Below are positions 1-8,921 of a stretch of DNA of 43,870 nt, piece by piece. The DNA comes from a virus: positions 1 to 43,870 of the IMG/VR virus record IMGVR_UViG_3300025892_000042; one strand, 5' to 3'. Under the pieces are notes generated by a model, which searched no databases, was not told where the DNA came from, and saw only the letters and a program-made list of their open reading frames with translations. Every line of letters starts with the position of its first letter. Positions within the stretch are counted from its first letter, which is position 1. The position numbers were made by a program, and so were the translations under genes.

Positions 1-2
1 AT

Positions 3-1505
3 TTAGTGCATTGTTCAGATCCTGTAAAAGGATACGATTATTTTGCAAAAAAATTCTTTTTTATACAGCACCCTGTAAGAGGAAAATGTATATTTGAACC
101 TTTTCAATATCAAACAAAATTATTATCAAGTTATCACGATTTCAGATTCAATATTAATATGCTACCAAGACAAAGTGGTAAAACTACAACTGCCGCTTGT
201 TATCTTTTATGGTATGCAATGTTTCATCCAGATCAAACTATACTAATTGCCGCACACAAATATACAGGTGCACAAGAAATTATGCAACGTATAAGATATG
301 GATATGAACTGTGTCCCGATTATATAAGAGCTGGTGTAACAAACTACAACAAAGGATCTATGGAATTTGAAAATGGATCAAGAATTGTATCAGCAACTAC
401 AACAGGAAATACTGGTAGAGGTATGTCAATATCTTTACTGTACTGTGATGAGTTTGCATTTGTCAACCCTGGCATAGCACAAGAGTTTTGGACTTCCATA
501 TCACCCACACTGGCAACAGGTGGACGTGCAATTATCACATCAACGCCAAACTCAGATGAAGATGTATTTGCAACAATTTGGCGTGAGAGTCAAAACAAAT
601 TTGATGAGCATGGTAACGAACAAGAATTAGGAATCAATGGATTTCATGGATACACAGCATCATGGGACGAACATCCAGACAGAGACGAAGAATGGAAAAA
701 ACAAGAACTAGGACGTATTGGTGAAGAAAGATTTAGACGTGAATATGGTTGTGAGTTTTTGGTTTTCGATGAAACACTAGTAAACAGTCTCGTGTTGACC
801 ACATTGGAAGGAAAAGAACCCACACTCAATATGGGACAAACACGCTGGTATAAAAAATTAGATGCTCATGCAACATATGTTGTGGCACTGGATCCAGCAA
901 TGGGAACAGGCGGCGATAATGCGGCAATTCAAGTGTTTGAATTACCTTCATACACACAGGTAGCAGAATGGAAACACAACACAACTCCTATCCCACAACA
1001 AATAAGAATTATGCGTGATATTTGCAACTACATAAAAGATGAAACAAAATCATCAGGCTCAAACATATATTGGAGCGTGGAAAACAATACCATAGGCGAA
1101 TCTGCATTGTTGGTTATAAATGATTTTGGAGAAGATTCTATTCCTGGCTTGTTTGTTTCAGAACCAATCAGAAAAGGTCATATAAGAAAGTTTAGAAAAG
1201 GATTTAATACCACACACAAAACAAAAATCACTGCATGTTCTAGATTAAAGAACATGATTGAAAAAGAAAAACTGAAAATATACAGTAAACCTTTGATAAG
1301 TGAATTGAAGAGTTTTATTGCTTCGGGTTCATCATTCAAAGCAAAATCTGGTCAAACAGACGACCTAGTGAGTGCTACTTTGTTGATTATGCGTATAATA
1401 AGTGTGCTAAAAGATTGGGATCCAAAAATTTACACATCATTCAGTCAAGCAGACGAAGACACAGCAGATAAGGTTATGCCAATGCCTATATTTGTAAGCC
1501 ACTAA
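3..1505 (+). CDS. terL: Terminase large subunit (T4 gp17-like), 5' partial
   Basis: This is the ATPase-nuclease motor that packages DNA into the prohead and cuts the concatemer. Numbering from the GTG at position 6, Walker A is LPRQSGKTT (53-61), Walker B with catalytic acid is LLYCDE (144-149), and the coupling motif TSTPN is at 178-182. The RNase H-like nuclease domain starts at VVALDP (Asp296) and has a late acidic pair in GQTDDLVSA. The alignment with T4 gp17 is clear over its whole length. The frame is open to the window edge and the product (about 500 aa) is shorter than T4 gp17 (610 aa), so the true start is probably outside the window and the GTG is internal. The next gene follows after 16 bases with its own late box. 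Confidence 0.95.
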   Translation, partial: LVHCSDPVKGYDYFAKKFFFIQHPVRGKCIFEPFQYQTKLLSSYHDFRFNINMLPRQSGKTTTAACYLLWYAMFHPDQTILIAAHKYTGAQEIMQRIRYGYELCPDYIRAGVTNYNKGSMEFENGSRIVSATTTGNTGRGMSISLLYCDEFAFVNPGIAQEFWTSISPTLATGGRAIITSTPNSDEDVFATIWRESQNKFDEHGNEQELGINGFHGYTASWDEHPDRDEEWKKQELGRIGEERFRREYGCEFLVFDETLVNSLVLTTLEGKEPTLNMGQTRWYKKLDAHATYVVALDPAMGTGGDNAAIQVFELPSYTQVAEWKHNTTPIPQQIRIMRDICNYIKDETKSSGSNIYWSVENNTIGESALLVINDFGEDSIPGLFVSEPIRKGHIRKFRKGFNTTHKTKITACSRLKNMIEKEKLKIYSKPLISELKSFIASGSSFKAKSGQTDDLVSATLLIMRIISVLKDWDPKIYTSFSQADEDTADKVMPMPIFVSH

Positions 1506-1507
1506 CA

Positions 1508-1515
1508 GATAAATA
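1508..1515 (+). promoter_or_regulatory. T4-type late promoter box (GATAAATA)
   Basis: GATAAATA matches the T4 late consensus TATAAATA in seven of eight bases. It lies in the short gap after terL. If the box spans -13 to -6 as in T4, transcription would begin at 1521, one base before the ATG at 1522. No Shine-Dalgarno sequence is present. Confidence 0.7.
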
Positions 1516-1521
1516 CACTGT

Positions 1522-3795
1522 ATGAACTTAAATGTTATAGCAAAAGACCTTTTTAACAAGATCAGAGGGCAATTTCCACAGGTTACACTGGGTGATTCAG
1601 GAGGACAAGCAACCACTGAACCCACTGAAGCAAGGTTTTTTGACTTCGATTTCAACGAGGGCGGAAACGCACTAGGAAAGGTAAGTATTAGCATTAGTGA
1701 AGAAGATGGCTTGGTTGTAATGCACAGCAAAGACTTTGTTGAACAATCAGATGAACCATTAAAACACAGTTGGTACAACTTTTTAAAAGAATTAAGAGGT
1801 TTTGCCAAAGCAAGAGTGCTTGGTTTTGACACAAGAGACATAACAAAAAGCAATCTTGAAAAAAGAGATTATGACTTTTTAGGACAAGGGAAAGAGGTAG
1901 AAACAGTGAGCGAATCAAATTTATACGGTACAACAAAGACAAGTTTTCAAACTGTAGGTGAAGCGAGATTAGTAATCAAACATTCGGCACCTGTAAATCC
2001 AGCAGTAGCCGGTGGACGTACTCACAGAATAGAATCTCTTTTTATAGAAAGCAATGCAGGCGAAAGATTCAAATATCCGTTTAAACATTTAAACGGTGCA
2101 AGAGCAATGGCTCGTCACGTATCAGAAGGTGGAAATCCATTTGATGACTTTGGCAAACACATTGCAGAAATGAGTTCAGAATTAAATCAATTAAGAAAAT
2201 TCAAAACTTACATGAACAGATCAAACGTTATGGCAGAAGGCCTAAAACAATATCAGTCTGTTGTGGATGAAAGAATAGAAGAAATTAAAACAAGTTGTTT
2301 AAAATTACAAAAACAAAATGCTTACAAAGAAACATTTGAAACTTATAGCAAATCAGAATTAGCAGAAGTTCCTGAAGATGTTAAAAAATCATGGATAGAT
2401 GAATTAACGATCAAATCATTCAATGAAGAACTACAAGATGTATTTCCTTACATCTACAAACTGGTTTCAGAAAGAACAGCAATAGAAGAATTAGGACCAA
2501 CATCATTTGAAGCACATGGATATCAAGGCGGCATTGAACCAAGAACTTTAAAATATGATTTGATTGGAGACTTTAATCCTGAAAAACCAATCAGCGACAT
2601 GGATATAGACAATGTTCAAAACATGTTATCCAAAGCAGGAATTTCGGCAGATGTTCAACCTGATCCATCTAACTTCCAAGGTGTTGTTGTACACACAGAT
2701 ACAAATCCAGAAGAAATTGAAAAAGTATTAGGTGGTATGATTGAAACTGTGGATAACTTTCATGAGTTTGAATCAGCAATGGACGATATTGTAAGAGAAG
2801 ACAACGGATTGTTTTCACAAGATGCAGACGAACAAAATTTAGCACTAGAAAAATTAAACACACTGATGGCAAAACATTTTCCTGTAGGTGTTAATGGTAC
2901 AAACGGAATTGAAAGTCTAGCAGGTATAATTGATGATCAAGAATTAAATGCTCAAATTGAAAAAGCGGCAAATGAAGATTCAGATGCTTGTATGCGTCCA
3001 ATGATTTTAGATTATATTTCACAAAAAGATCCCACACTGGTTTCAAAAATTGAAACAGGTGACATGAAACAAGATCCAGGAATAAACAAAAAAGAAGAAA
3101 TTACATTCGAAGATATCAAACCTTATGTGTCTATGTACAAGGGTGATGATGGTAAGATGGTGTATGATATTTTAAACAAAGATGAAAAATCTGTAACAAA
3201 ATTTAATAATGCCAAAGACGCAATGGAATATCTAAGAAAAAATTTCGACAAATTAAAATCAAGTGATTCAGAAATTAAAAACGAAAACGAAACAGATTAC
3301 GAAGGTTCAATGGATTATGAATTATCAGGTGATGATGGTGAAACGGCTTATGGTACAATTCATTATAAAGCAATCAACGGCAAAGTTGACCCTAACAGTT
3401 TAAAAGGTGAATACACATACGATGGCAATCATAAAATTGACGACGATACAGCAGATGAAATGATTAAGCCAGGTGGTGCAGAACACGAAGAAGCACTAAA
3501 AGCCGCACAAGAAGATTACGACTTTGAATCAGATCGCATGAAATCAAAGATGGGTGCAGAAGACCAAGACGAGAAAGCATTTACAGACAAAGAATCAACT
3601 GTAGAAGAGTTCGTTAAGAGTTTCTTTGACTACACATCAAATCAATTTCCTAAAGGTGAAACAGCAGTATTAACGTCAGTAGAAAAGAAATTTGGCGACG
3701 GTGCTGTGAGCACTGCTCAGGAAACAATTCAAAACTTAATGGCAAACAAAGATCCAGAAATTGCCAAAATCAAAAAATTAGCAGGCGTTCAATAA
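1522..3795 (+). CDS. Large acidic protein of unknown function, late class
   Basis: A 757-residue protein that I cannot assign to a family. The N-terminal 200 residues look globular and beta-rich. A helical, Lys/Glu-rich middle (about 200-330) follows, and the second half is very acidic and low in complexity, rich in Asp, Glu and Lys. It has no signal peptide, membrane segment or obvious catalytic motif. It starts directly behind a late promoter box and follows terminase, so a virion, internal-head or assembly role is likely, but that is inferred from context only. The start at 1522 is fixed by the box and by the lack of an upstream alternative in the 16-base gap. Confidence 0.85.
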   Translation: MNLNVIAKDLFNKIRGQFPQVTLGDSGGQATTEPTEARFFDFDFNEGGNALGKVSISISEEDGLVVMHSKDFVEQSDEPLKHSWYNFLKELRGFAKARVLGFDTRDITKSNLEKRDYDFLGQGKEVETVSESNLYGTTKTSFQTVGEARLVIKHSAPVNPAVAGGRTHRIESLFIESNAGERFKYPFKHLNGARAMARHVSEGGNPFDDFGKHIAEMSSELNQLRKFKTYMNRSNVMAEGLKQYQSVVDERIEEIKTSCLKLQKQNAYKETFETYSKSELAEVPEDVKKSWIDELTIKSFNEELQDVFPYIYKLVSERTAIEELGPTSFEAHGYQGGIEPRTLKYDLIGDFNPEKPISDMDIDNVQNMLSKAGISADVQPDPSNFQGVVVHTDTNPEEIEKVLGGMIETVDNFHEFESAMDDIVREDNGLFSQDADEQNLALEKLNTLMAKHFPVGVNGTNGIESLAGIIDDQELNAQIEKAANEDSDACMRPMILDYISQKDPTLVSKIETGDMKQDPGINKKEEITFEDIKPYVSMYKGDDGKMVYDILNKDEKSVTKFNNAKDAMEYLRKNFDKLKSSDSEIKNENETDYEGSMDYELSGDDGETAYGTIHYKAINGKVDPNSLKGEYTYDGNHKIDDDTADEMIKPGGAEHEEALKAAQEDYDFESDRMKSKMGAEDQDEKAFTDKESTVEEFVKSFFDYTSNQFPKGETAVLTSVEKKFGDGAVSTAQETIQNLMANKDPEIAKIKKLAGVQ

Positions 3796-3814
3796 TTAAC
3801 TTTACCATTTCCGG

Positions 3815-3843
3815 TTGACTAAATAGTAATATTAGTATATATT
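3815..3843 (+). promoter_or_regulatory. Sigma70-type promoter, upstream copy for gp32
   Basis: TTGACT (3815-3820) and TATATT (3838-3843) are separated by 17 bp. The -10 element runs into the -35 of the next promoter, giving a tandem pair before gp32. A CTAAATA sequence (3819-3825) resembling a late box overlaps it. Confidence 0.5.
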
Positions 3844-3871
3844 TGACATTATGTTTGTCTTGTGCTATACT
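3843..3871 (+). promoter_or_regulatory. Sigma70-type promoter for gp32
   Basis: A perfect -35 TTGACA (3843-3848), a 17-bp spacer and TATACT (3866-3871). The predicted start near 3878 gives a leader of about 49 nt before the gp32 ATG. It is the strongest host-type promoter in the left part of the window, fitting a protein needed early and in large amounts. Confidence 0.8.
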
Positions 3872-3910
3872 AATATTTTAAAGGCACATAATATAATAAC
3901 AACAGGCAAT

Positions 3911-3918
3911 AAAGGAGG
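3911..3918 (+). promoter_or_regulatory. Strong Shine-Dalgarno for gp32
   Basis: AAAGGAGG lies 8 bases before the ATG at 3927. It is one of the few strong ribosome binding sites in the window and fixes the gp32 start. Confidence 0.8.
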
Positions 3919-3926
3919 CTTAAATT

Positions 3927-4889
3927 ATGGCAACACTACAAGAGATCAGAGCAAAACTGAAAGAACAAGAATCTAAATCAGGAGGCTCTAATTCAAGAAC
4001 AGGCGGAGACAACGCCATTTACCCATTTTGGAATCTAAAAGAAGGAGAGCAGGCAACTGTTCGTTTCTTGCCAGATGGCGATAAAGAAAACACTTTTTTC
4101 TGGAAAGAAAGGTTAATGATTAAATTACCTTTTGCAGGAATCAAAGGTGAAACAGATTCAAGACCAGTGCAAGTACAAGTTCCATGTATGGAAATGTACG
4201 GCGAGTCTTGTTCAATCTTATCCGAAGTAAGAGGATGGTTCAAAGATCCTAAATTAGAAGATTTAGGAAGAAAATATTGGAAGAAAAGAAGTTATATTTT
4301 CCAAGGTTTTGTGAAAGACGATCCAATCGGAGAAGAATCAACTCCAGAGAATCCAATTAGAAGATTCATAATTGGTCCACAAATATTCCAAATAATTAAA
4401 GGAGCATTGATGGATCCAGATATGGAAGATCTTCCAACTGATTCAACAAGTGGTGTTGATTTTAGAATTATCAAAACATCCAAAGGTGGATATGCTGATT
4501 ATTCAACATCAACATGGTCTAGAAAATCAAGACCTTTAACAGAAGATGAAAACAAAGCGATTGAAAGCAACACTCTTTTCAATCTTAATGATTTCCTTCC
4601 GAAAAAACCTAGCGAAGTTGAAGTTAAGGTTATGAAGGAGATGTTTGAAGCATCTGTTGACGGTGAAGCATATGATCAAGATAAATTTGGTCAATACTTT
4701 AGACCCGCAGGCTTGTCATCAAGAACTGGTGATCCAGTAACTCCGAAAGCAGAAACTCCAGCACCAGCGGCTGAAGTGAAAGCAGAACCAGTTGCTGAAA
4801 CAACGCAAGAAGCACCAAAGCCAACTGCTGAATCAAGCGGAAAAGCAGAGGACATCTTAGCAATGATCAGAGCAAGACAACAAAAATAA
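3927..4889 (+). CDS. 32: Single-stranded DNA-binding protein (T4 gp32-like)
   Basis: It coats ssDNA in replication, recombination and repair and works with UvsX, UvsW and the gp41/gp61 primosome encoded nearby. The family is recognised from the conserved core: NAIYPFWNLKEGEQATVRFL near the N terminus, WFKDPKLEDLGRKYWKKRSY, and the stretch ending FNLNDFLPKKPSEVEVK, which closely match cyanophage gp32. Only two Cys (87 and 95) occur where T4 gp32 uses one His and three Cys to bind zinc, so the zinc site appears reduced. The C terminus is a Pro/Ala/Glu-rich linker ending in a mixed-charge helix rather than the very acidic T4 tail. It has its own promoters and a strong Shine-Dalgarno, and is followed by a stable hairpin before uvsX. 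Confidence 0.95.
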   Translation: MATLQEIRAKLKEQESKSGGSNSRTGGDNAIYPFWNLKEGEQATVRFLPDGDKENTFFWKERLMIKLPFAGIKGETDSRPVQVQVPCMEMYGESCSILSEVRGWFKDPKLEDLGRKYWKKRSYIFQGFVKDDPIGEESTPENPIRRFIIGPQIFQIIKGALMDPDMEDLPTDSTSGVDFRIIKTSKGGYADYSTSTWSRKSRPLTEDENKAIESNTLFNLNDFLPKKPSEVEVKVMKEMFEASVDGEAYDQDKFGQYFRPAGLSSRTGDPVTPKAETPAPAAEVKAEPVAETTQEAPKPTAESSGKAEDILAMIRARQQK

Positions 4890-4901
4890 TAATAAGCACA
4901 T

Positions 4902-4923
4902 TGTGGGGAGGCAACTCCCCACA
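4902..4923 (+). terminator. GCAA-tetraloop hairpin between gp32 and uvsX
   Basis: A 9-bp, G+C-rich stem (TGTGGGGAG/CTCCCCACA) closed by a GNRA-type GCAA tetraloop. No U-run follows (the next bases are CAACTTAAAGG), so it is not a classic intrinsic terminator. It could be a partial terminator or a 3' stabiliser of gp32 mRNA that sets the gp32:UvsX ratio. Confidence 0.6.
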
Positions 4924-4943
4924 CAACTTAAAGGTAAAAAATT

Positions 4944-6011
4944 ATGGTAAAAGCATTTGACGTTAGTAAGTTTAGAAAAACTTTAACAAAATCCATTACA
5001 GGAATGAGCAGTGGATTTAATGATCCAACAGATTGGATCTCTACAGGTAACTTCGCACTGAACTATTTGGTCAGTGGTGATTTTAATAAAGGTATTCCAT
5101 TAGGAAAAGTAACTGTGTTTGCAGGCGAATCAGGAGCAGGCAAGTCATACATTTGTGCAGGTAACATTGTAAAACACGCACAAGAACAAGGCATATTTGT
5201 TGTGTTGATTGATTCAGAGAACGCACTTGACGAAACATGGTTAAAAGCATTAGAAGTGGATACTGATGAAAAGAAACTATTAAAACTTAATATGAGCATG
5301 ATAGATGATGTTGCTAAAACAGTATCAACATTTATGGATGACTACAGAGCAATGAATGAAGAAGACAGACCAAAAGTATTGTTTGTGATTGATTCGTTAG
5401 GTATGTTGTTGACTCCAACTGATGTTGATCAGTTTCAAAAAGGTGACATGAAGGGCGACATGGGTAGAAAACCTAAAGCACTTACATCACTTGTTAGAAA
5501 CACAGTTAACATGATTGGTTCACACAATGTAGGACTTGTATGTACTAACCACACATATGCATCGCAAGACATGTTTGATCCAGATGATAAAATATCAGGT
5601 GGACAAGGATTTATCTATGCATCTTCAATTGTGGTTGCAATGAAAAAATTAAAACTGAAAGAAGACGCAGATGGTAATAAAATTAGCGAAGTCAAAGGAA
5701 TCAGAGCTGGTTGTAAAGTGATGAAAACTAGATATGCTAAACCTTTCGAGGGTGTACAAGTTAAAATTCCATATGAAACAGGAATGAATCCTTATTCAGG
5801 ACTTGTTGATCTTTTTGAAAAGAAAGGTATATTAGTTAAAGAAGGAAACAGACTTAAATATGTTGATTCTAAAGGAACAGAAACTAAAGAATATCGTAAA
5901 GTATGGGAAAGTGGTGGAGAACCATTGGACAATATTATGAAAGAGTTCAATAGTATTCCTGAACCTGTAGAAGAAACTAAAGAAACAAACACTAGCACGG
6001 TAGAGGAATAA
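4944..6011 (+). CDS. uvsX: RecA-like recombinase UvsX
   Basis: This is the phage strand-exchange ATPase for recombination-dependent replication and repair. The RecA core is plain: Walker A GESGAGKS (61-68), Walker B VLFVIDSLG (145-153), and an L2-type segment around ISGGQGFIYASS. The acidic C-terminal tail (PVEETKETNTSTVEE) is typical of UvsX/RecA. Its length of 355 aa is near the T4 protein (about 390 aa). It begins 54 bases after gp32, past the GCAA hairpin, and ends 3 bases before the next small gene, so it is probably co-transcribed with gp32 and the two genes that follow. Confidence 0.95.
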   Translation: MVKAFDVSKFRKTLTKSITGMSSGFNDPTDWISTGNFALNYLVSGDFNKGIPLGKVTVFAGESGAGKSYICAGNIVKHAQEQGIFVVLIDSENALDETWLKALEVDTDEKKLLKLNMSMIDDVAKTVSTFMDDYRAMNEEDRPKVLFVIDSLGMLLTPTDVDQFQKGDMKGDMGRKPKALTSLVRNTVNMIGSHNVGLVCTNHTYASQDMFDPDDKISGGQGFIYASSIVVAMKKLKLKEDADGNKISEVKGIRAGCKVMKTRYAKPFEGVQVKIPYETGMNPYSGLVDLFEKKGILVKEGNRLKYVDSKGTETKEYRKVWESGGEPLDNIMKEFNSIPEPVEETKETNTSTVEE

Positions 6012-6014
6012 GAC

Positions 6015-6230
6015 ATGGAAGGAAGTCAGATAGTTGAAATTTGGCAATTTTTCAAAGAGTACTTTGACAGGAAACAACCTGTTGAATTGATTGCTGAAAA
6101 ATTTGTAGATTTAATGGCAGACTATGGCGTTGGAGACGATCAGTTTCAAGATGCCTTAGGTGCAGATGATAATCTAGACAAAGCAATCCAATATTATTTG
6201 GATGAAGAATCAGAAGAAGAGGATTATTAA
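6015..6230 (+). CDS. Small acidic protein downstream of uvsX
   Basis: A 71-residue acidic, helical protein (MEGSQIVEIWQFFKEYFDRK..., ending in an Asp/Glu-rich tail). I recognise the general type as a small conserved gene behind uvsX in marine T4-like phages but know no function. It lies 3 bases after uvsX and overlaps the next ATG by one base, which suggests translational coupling and a role linked to recombination or replication. The acidic tail could mimic DNA or bind a partner, but that is speculation. Confidence 0.8.
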   Translation: MEGSQIVEIWQFFKEYFDRKQPVELIAEKFVDLMADYGVGDDQFQDALGADDNLDKAIQYYLDEESEEEDY

Positions 6231-6688
6231 TGGCTGGATGGTATCAGAAAATAGCAAGAGATATTGGTGTTATACCTGATGCCATCAAGCATTATGAAGA
6301 CGAGTTAATACAAGCAAAGTCAGAAATTAGAATACGTGGCAATATTGAAAAAGCATCAGCAGATATGCCCGGAATAGTTGAACAACGATTTAATCAATTA
6401 CAAGAAATAGAAGCAATCCTACAATACATGAATATTGAATTGAGAAGATTACGTTCATCGCACTTTAAAAAATATTTAGAAAATTATCAAAGAGCATTAT
6501 CCAGCAGAGATGTAGAAAAATACGTGGATGGTGAATCAGATGTTGTTGATTATGAAAAAATTATCAACGAATTTGCACTTTTAAGAAATAAATGGTTAGG
6601 CATTACAAAAGGACTGGATCAGAAACAATGGCAGATGACAAACATTGTTAAATTAAGAGTTGCTGGTATGGAAGACGCTTCTATATAA
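6230..6688 (+). CDS. Conserved helical protein of the uvsX operon
   Basis: A 152-residue, largely alpha-helical protein with heptad-like stretches (ELIQAKSEIRIRGNIEKA, QLQEIEAILQYMNIELRRLR) and a conserved-looking LSSRDVEKYVDGE motif. I recognise it as conserved in marine T4-like phages, always uncharacterised. Its place next to uvsX would suit a recombination mediator such as UvsY, but it shows no clear similarity to T4 UvsY, so I do not name it. It is the last gene before the glycan island, which begins 35 bases later behind a late box. Confidence 0.8.
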   Translation: MAGWYQKIARDIGVIPDAIKHYEDELIQAKSEIRIRGNIEKASADMPGIVEQRFNQLQEIEAILQYMNIELRRLRSSHFKKYLENYQRALSSRDVEKYVDGESDVVDYEKIINEFALLRNKWLGITKGLDQKQWQMTNIVKLRVAGMEDASI

Positions 6689-6709
6689 CATATCACCAAA
6701 AAACATTCC

Positions 6710-6717
6710 AATAAATA
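6710..6717 (+). promoter_or_regulatory. Late promoter box at the head of the glycan island
   Basis: AATAAATA differs from T4 TATAAATA only at the first base. The predicted start at 6723 is one base before the ATG at 6724. No Shine-Dalgarno is visible. It places the island in the late class. Confidence 0.65.
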
Positions 6718-6723
6718 TTCAAA

Positions 6724-7467
6724 ATGAACTTGAATATCCCATCATACATAATATCAATGAAAGGCGTTCCTGTAAGTGAATCACTCACAGAAGAATGTTT
6801 AAATTCTGCGAAAAAATTTGGAATAAATCCAGAAATATTTCCTGCAATTCATGGCAAACAGATAGATCATGAATGGAAAAAAAATAATTTGAAGGATTTT
6901 AAATTTAATCAAAGAATAAAAAAATTAAATCCAGGAGCAATAGGTTGTTTGATATCACATCTATTATTATGGAAAAAAAGTATCGAAATAAACAAACCTA
7001 TATTGATTCTAGAACACGATGCACTGATAATCAGACCTATCCCACACAGTCTTGTTGCAAGATTTACAGAAGTGTGCAATCTTGATCGCCTAAGCAGACT
7101 GACCACAGACTATGACAACAAAGTACAGGAAAATAATGGAGAAGATGTTACTGTGTTTATGAAAAGACGACCAAATGTATCTGGATTAGAACTTTACAAC
7201 AAAACTCACATAAAAGGTGCTCATGGTTACATTGTTAAACCACAAGGTGCACAAAGATTAGTTGATTGGGTATGGGCCGCTGGTGTATTAGCGGCAGATG
7301 TTTCGATTAACAGCATCAGTTGTTTATTGACTTACACAGATACCAGTTATTGCAGAATAAATCCTCGTTATTGGAATGCACAACGAATGAAAGGCACAAA
7401 TTCATTCACCAGACCAACAGACAAAGACAAAAAAATGATGGAAGAGGCAAAAAATGGAATTCGATAA
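6724..7467 (+). CDS. Glycosyltransferase family 25-like protein (1 of 3)
   Basis: Family 25 enzymes transfer sugars, commonly galactose or glucose, in LPS-type glycans. The family pattern is visible: an N-terminal IPSYIISMKG strand, NPGAIGCLISHLLLWKKSIE (the GAIGCxxSH signature), then ILILEHDALI, the metal-binding acidic motif, and a later KGAHGYIVKPQGAQRL. It is 247 aa, within the family's range. It opens the island, overlaps the next gene by 14 bases and has two relatives here (8340 and 15047). The acceptor could be host surface glycan, virion protein or DNA; the sequence does not say which. Confidence 0.85.
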   Translation: MNLNIPSYIISMKGVPVSESLTEECLNSAKKFGINPEIFPAIHGKQIDHEWKKNNLKDFKFNQRIKKLNPGAIGCLISHLLLWKKSIEINKPILILEHDALIIRPIPHSLVARFTEVCNLDRLSRLTTDYDNKVQENNGEDVTVFMKRRPNVSGLELYNKTHIKGAHGYIVKPQGAQRLVDWVWAAGVLAADVSINSISCLLTYTDTSYCRINPRYWNAQRMKGTNSFTRPTDKDKKMMEEAKNGIR

Positions 7468-8353
7468 ACTGCACATAGGTGGAGATTTGCCTATCAATAA
7501 GTCGCATGTGATTTATTTTAGTTGTGACCCAACATACTGGGCAGAACACGGACAATACCTAGCAAAAAGCACACTATCTGTAAACAAAAAGAATCTTGTA
7601 CACGTGCATGTACATATGATTTATGAACATGATCAATCTCACAACTTAAAAAATCTAATACAAGATGAAAATATCACATACACATATGAAGTACACGATA
7701 AAGAATTTTATGATCAATTTATATTGGCAAAAGATCATCCAATGTTCAATCGAGGTCCAGAAATTTGTAACACAAAATCAGACAATGAATTGAAAAGAAA
7801 AATTTACCTATCCAGTGCTAGATTTTTTTATTTTAATAAATTTTTTGAAAAGTTTCAACATGTCTTACAACTGGATTCAGATGGATTGGCACGGGAACGC
7901 ATACCTCTAAAAGAATTTAAATTAATTTCAACATGGCCCGCGGCAATGCGTAAACCCAAAGATCCCAGTGTGTACATTGCCAGTTGTGTAACACCTGGAA
8001 TAGGTGAACCCGGTGATAAATTTAAAAAAGAATTATCACAAAACATGATTCAAGCATTTAAAAAGCCAATTTACTGGTTTGTAGATCAACACGTTCTAAA
8101 AGATTTATTAGATGCAAGAGAATTTGTGTCTATACCTTACAAATGGAACAGTTGGGGTCTTAAATCCGGTGGAGAAATATTCAGTACAGCAAAAGGTACA
8201 AAAAAATATGGCTTTAGATACAAAGCATTGAAATATGCATGGTTTGGTGATAAAGACAAATTAAAGTTTCACAAAAATATGGCAGATAAAGTAGAACTTG
8301 AAAAAATGCAACAAAAACTTAAAAAAAGAAATAAGAAAAATGCAAAATCCTAA
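7454..8353 (+). CDS. GT-A type glycosyltransferase, putative
   Basis: A 299-residue protein with a nucleotide-diphospho-sugar transferase pattern: an N-terminal strand VIYFSCDPTYWAEHG, alternating beta/alpha segments, and the acidic motif VLQLDSDGLA at about 139-144, which resembles the DxD metal/sugar-nucleotide site. The C-terminal 40 residues are Lys-rich and end KKRNKKNAKS. It overlaps both the upstream gene (14 bases) and the downstream gene (14 bases). Substrate and linkage are unknown. Confidence 0.7.
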   Translation: MEFDKLHIGGDLPINKSHVIYFSCDPTYWAEHGQYLAKSTLSVNKKNLVHVHVHMIYEHDQSHNLKNLIQDENITYTYEVHDKEFYDQFILAKDHPMFNRGPEICNTKSDNELKRKIYLSSARFFYFNKFFEKFQHVLQLDSDGLARERIPLKEFKLISTWPAAMRKPKDPSVYIASCVTPGIGEPGDKFKKELSQNMIQAFKKPIYWFVDQHVLKDLLDAREFVSIPYKWNSWGLKSGGEIFSTAKGTKKYGFRYKALKYAWFGDKDKLKFHKNMADKVELEKMQQKLKKRNKKNAKS

Positions 8354-8921
8354 AGGATATATTATACATTTAAAAAATCATCAAAATTCTGTTGAATGGG
8401 GTAATCATGCACTAACAACTGGACAAGAATTAGGTTGGAATATTGATTTATATGATGGAGTTGATGGTACAAAAGAAAAACTAGAAGATTATAATTTAAA
8501 AATTTATCCACATAATAAAAAATGTATAAGACTTTTATCAAGACCAGGAACACAGGGGTGTTTTCTCAGTCAATACAAATTATGGAACAAATGTGTTGAA
8601 GAAAATCAAGAAATTTGTATATTTGAACATGATGTTGTTTTCAAAAAAACGTTTTCGATAGACCAAAATTTTAATCATGTTCTAAAGTTCGAAGGATTTC
8701 AACCTGCTAAACCAATGCCAGTAGGACAATGGTGGGAAGGTGCTAGAGCATATTGTTTAAAGCCGGAAGGTGCCAAAAAAATTCTAAATTTTGTAAAAAA
8801 TCAAGGAGCCATGCCTGCAGATTGGTGTATCAACAATGGTATTTTAGAAGTTGACTTCGATTTAAATAACAAAGTTACGTTCGACTCAAAAAAATTTAGT
8901 TTCACAAAGGATTTAAAATGA
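8340..8921 (+). CDS. Glycosyltransferase family 25-like protein (2 of 3)
   Basis: The protein runs 193 aa from the ATG at 8340. An earlier in-frame start at 8298 would add only a Lys-rich stretch inside the previous gene. It shows the family 25 landmarks: GYIIHLKNH near the N terminus, RPGTQGCFLSQYKLWNKCVE, the acidic motif ICIFEHDVVF, and GARAYCLKPEGAKKIL before a C-terminal PADWCINN. This matches the 6724 and 15047 proteins in order and spacing. It ends with an ATGA overlap into the next gene. Confidence 0.8.
   Translation: MQNPKGYIIHLKNHQNSVEWGNHALTTGQELGWNIDLYDGVDGTKEKLEDYNLKIYPHNKKCIRLLSRPGTQGCFLSQYKLWNKCVEENQEICIFEHDVVFKKTFSIDQNFNHVLKFEGFQPAKPMPVGQWWEGARAYCLKPEGAKKILNFVKNQGAMPADWCINNGILEVDFDLNNKVTFDSKKFSFTKDLK

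Noticed and set aside
1437-1853. 138-residue minus-strand frame over the terL/1522 junction
   Set aside because: Overlaps two plus-strand genes and the late box; composition is that of an antisense shadow.
3819-3825. CTAAATA as a late promoter of gp32
   Set aside because: It overlaps a good sigma70-type promoter pair and lies over 100 bases from the ATG, unlike the other late boxes; may be coincidence.
6230-6688. UvsY recombination mediator
   Set aside because: Position and size fit, but no residue pattern of UvsY is visible.
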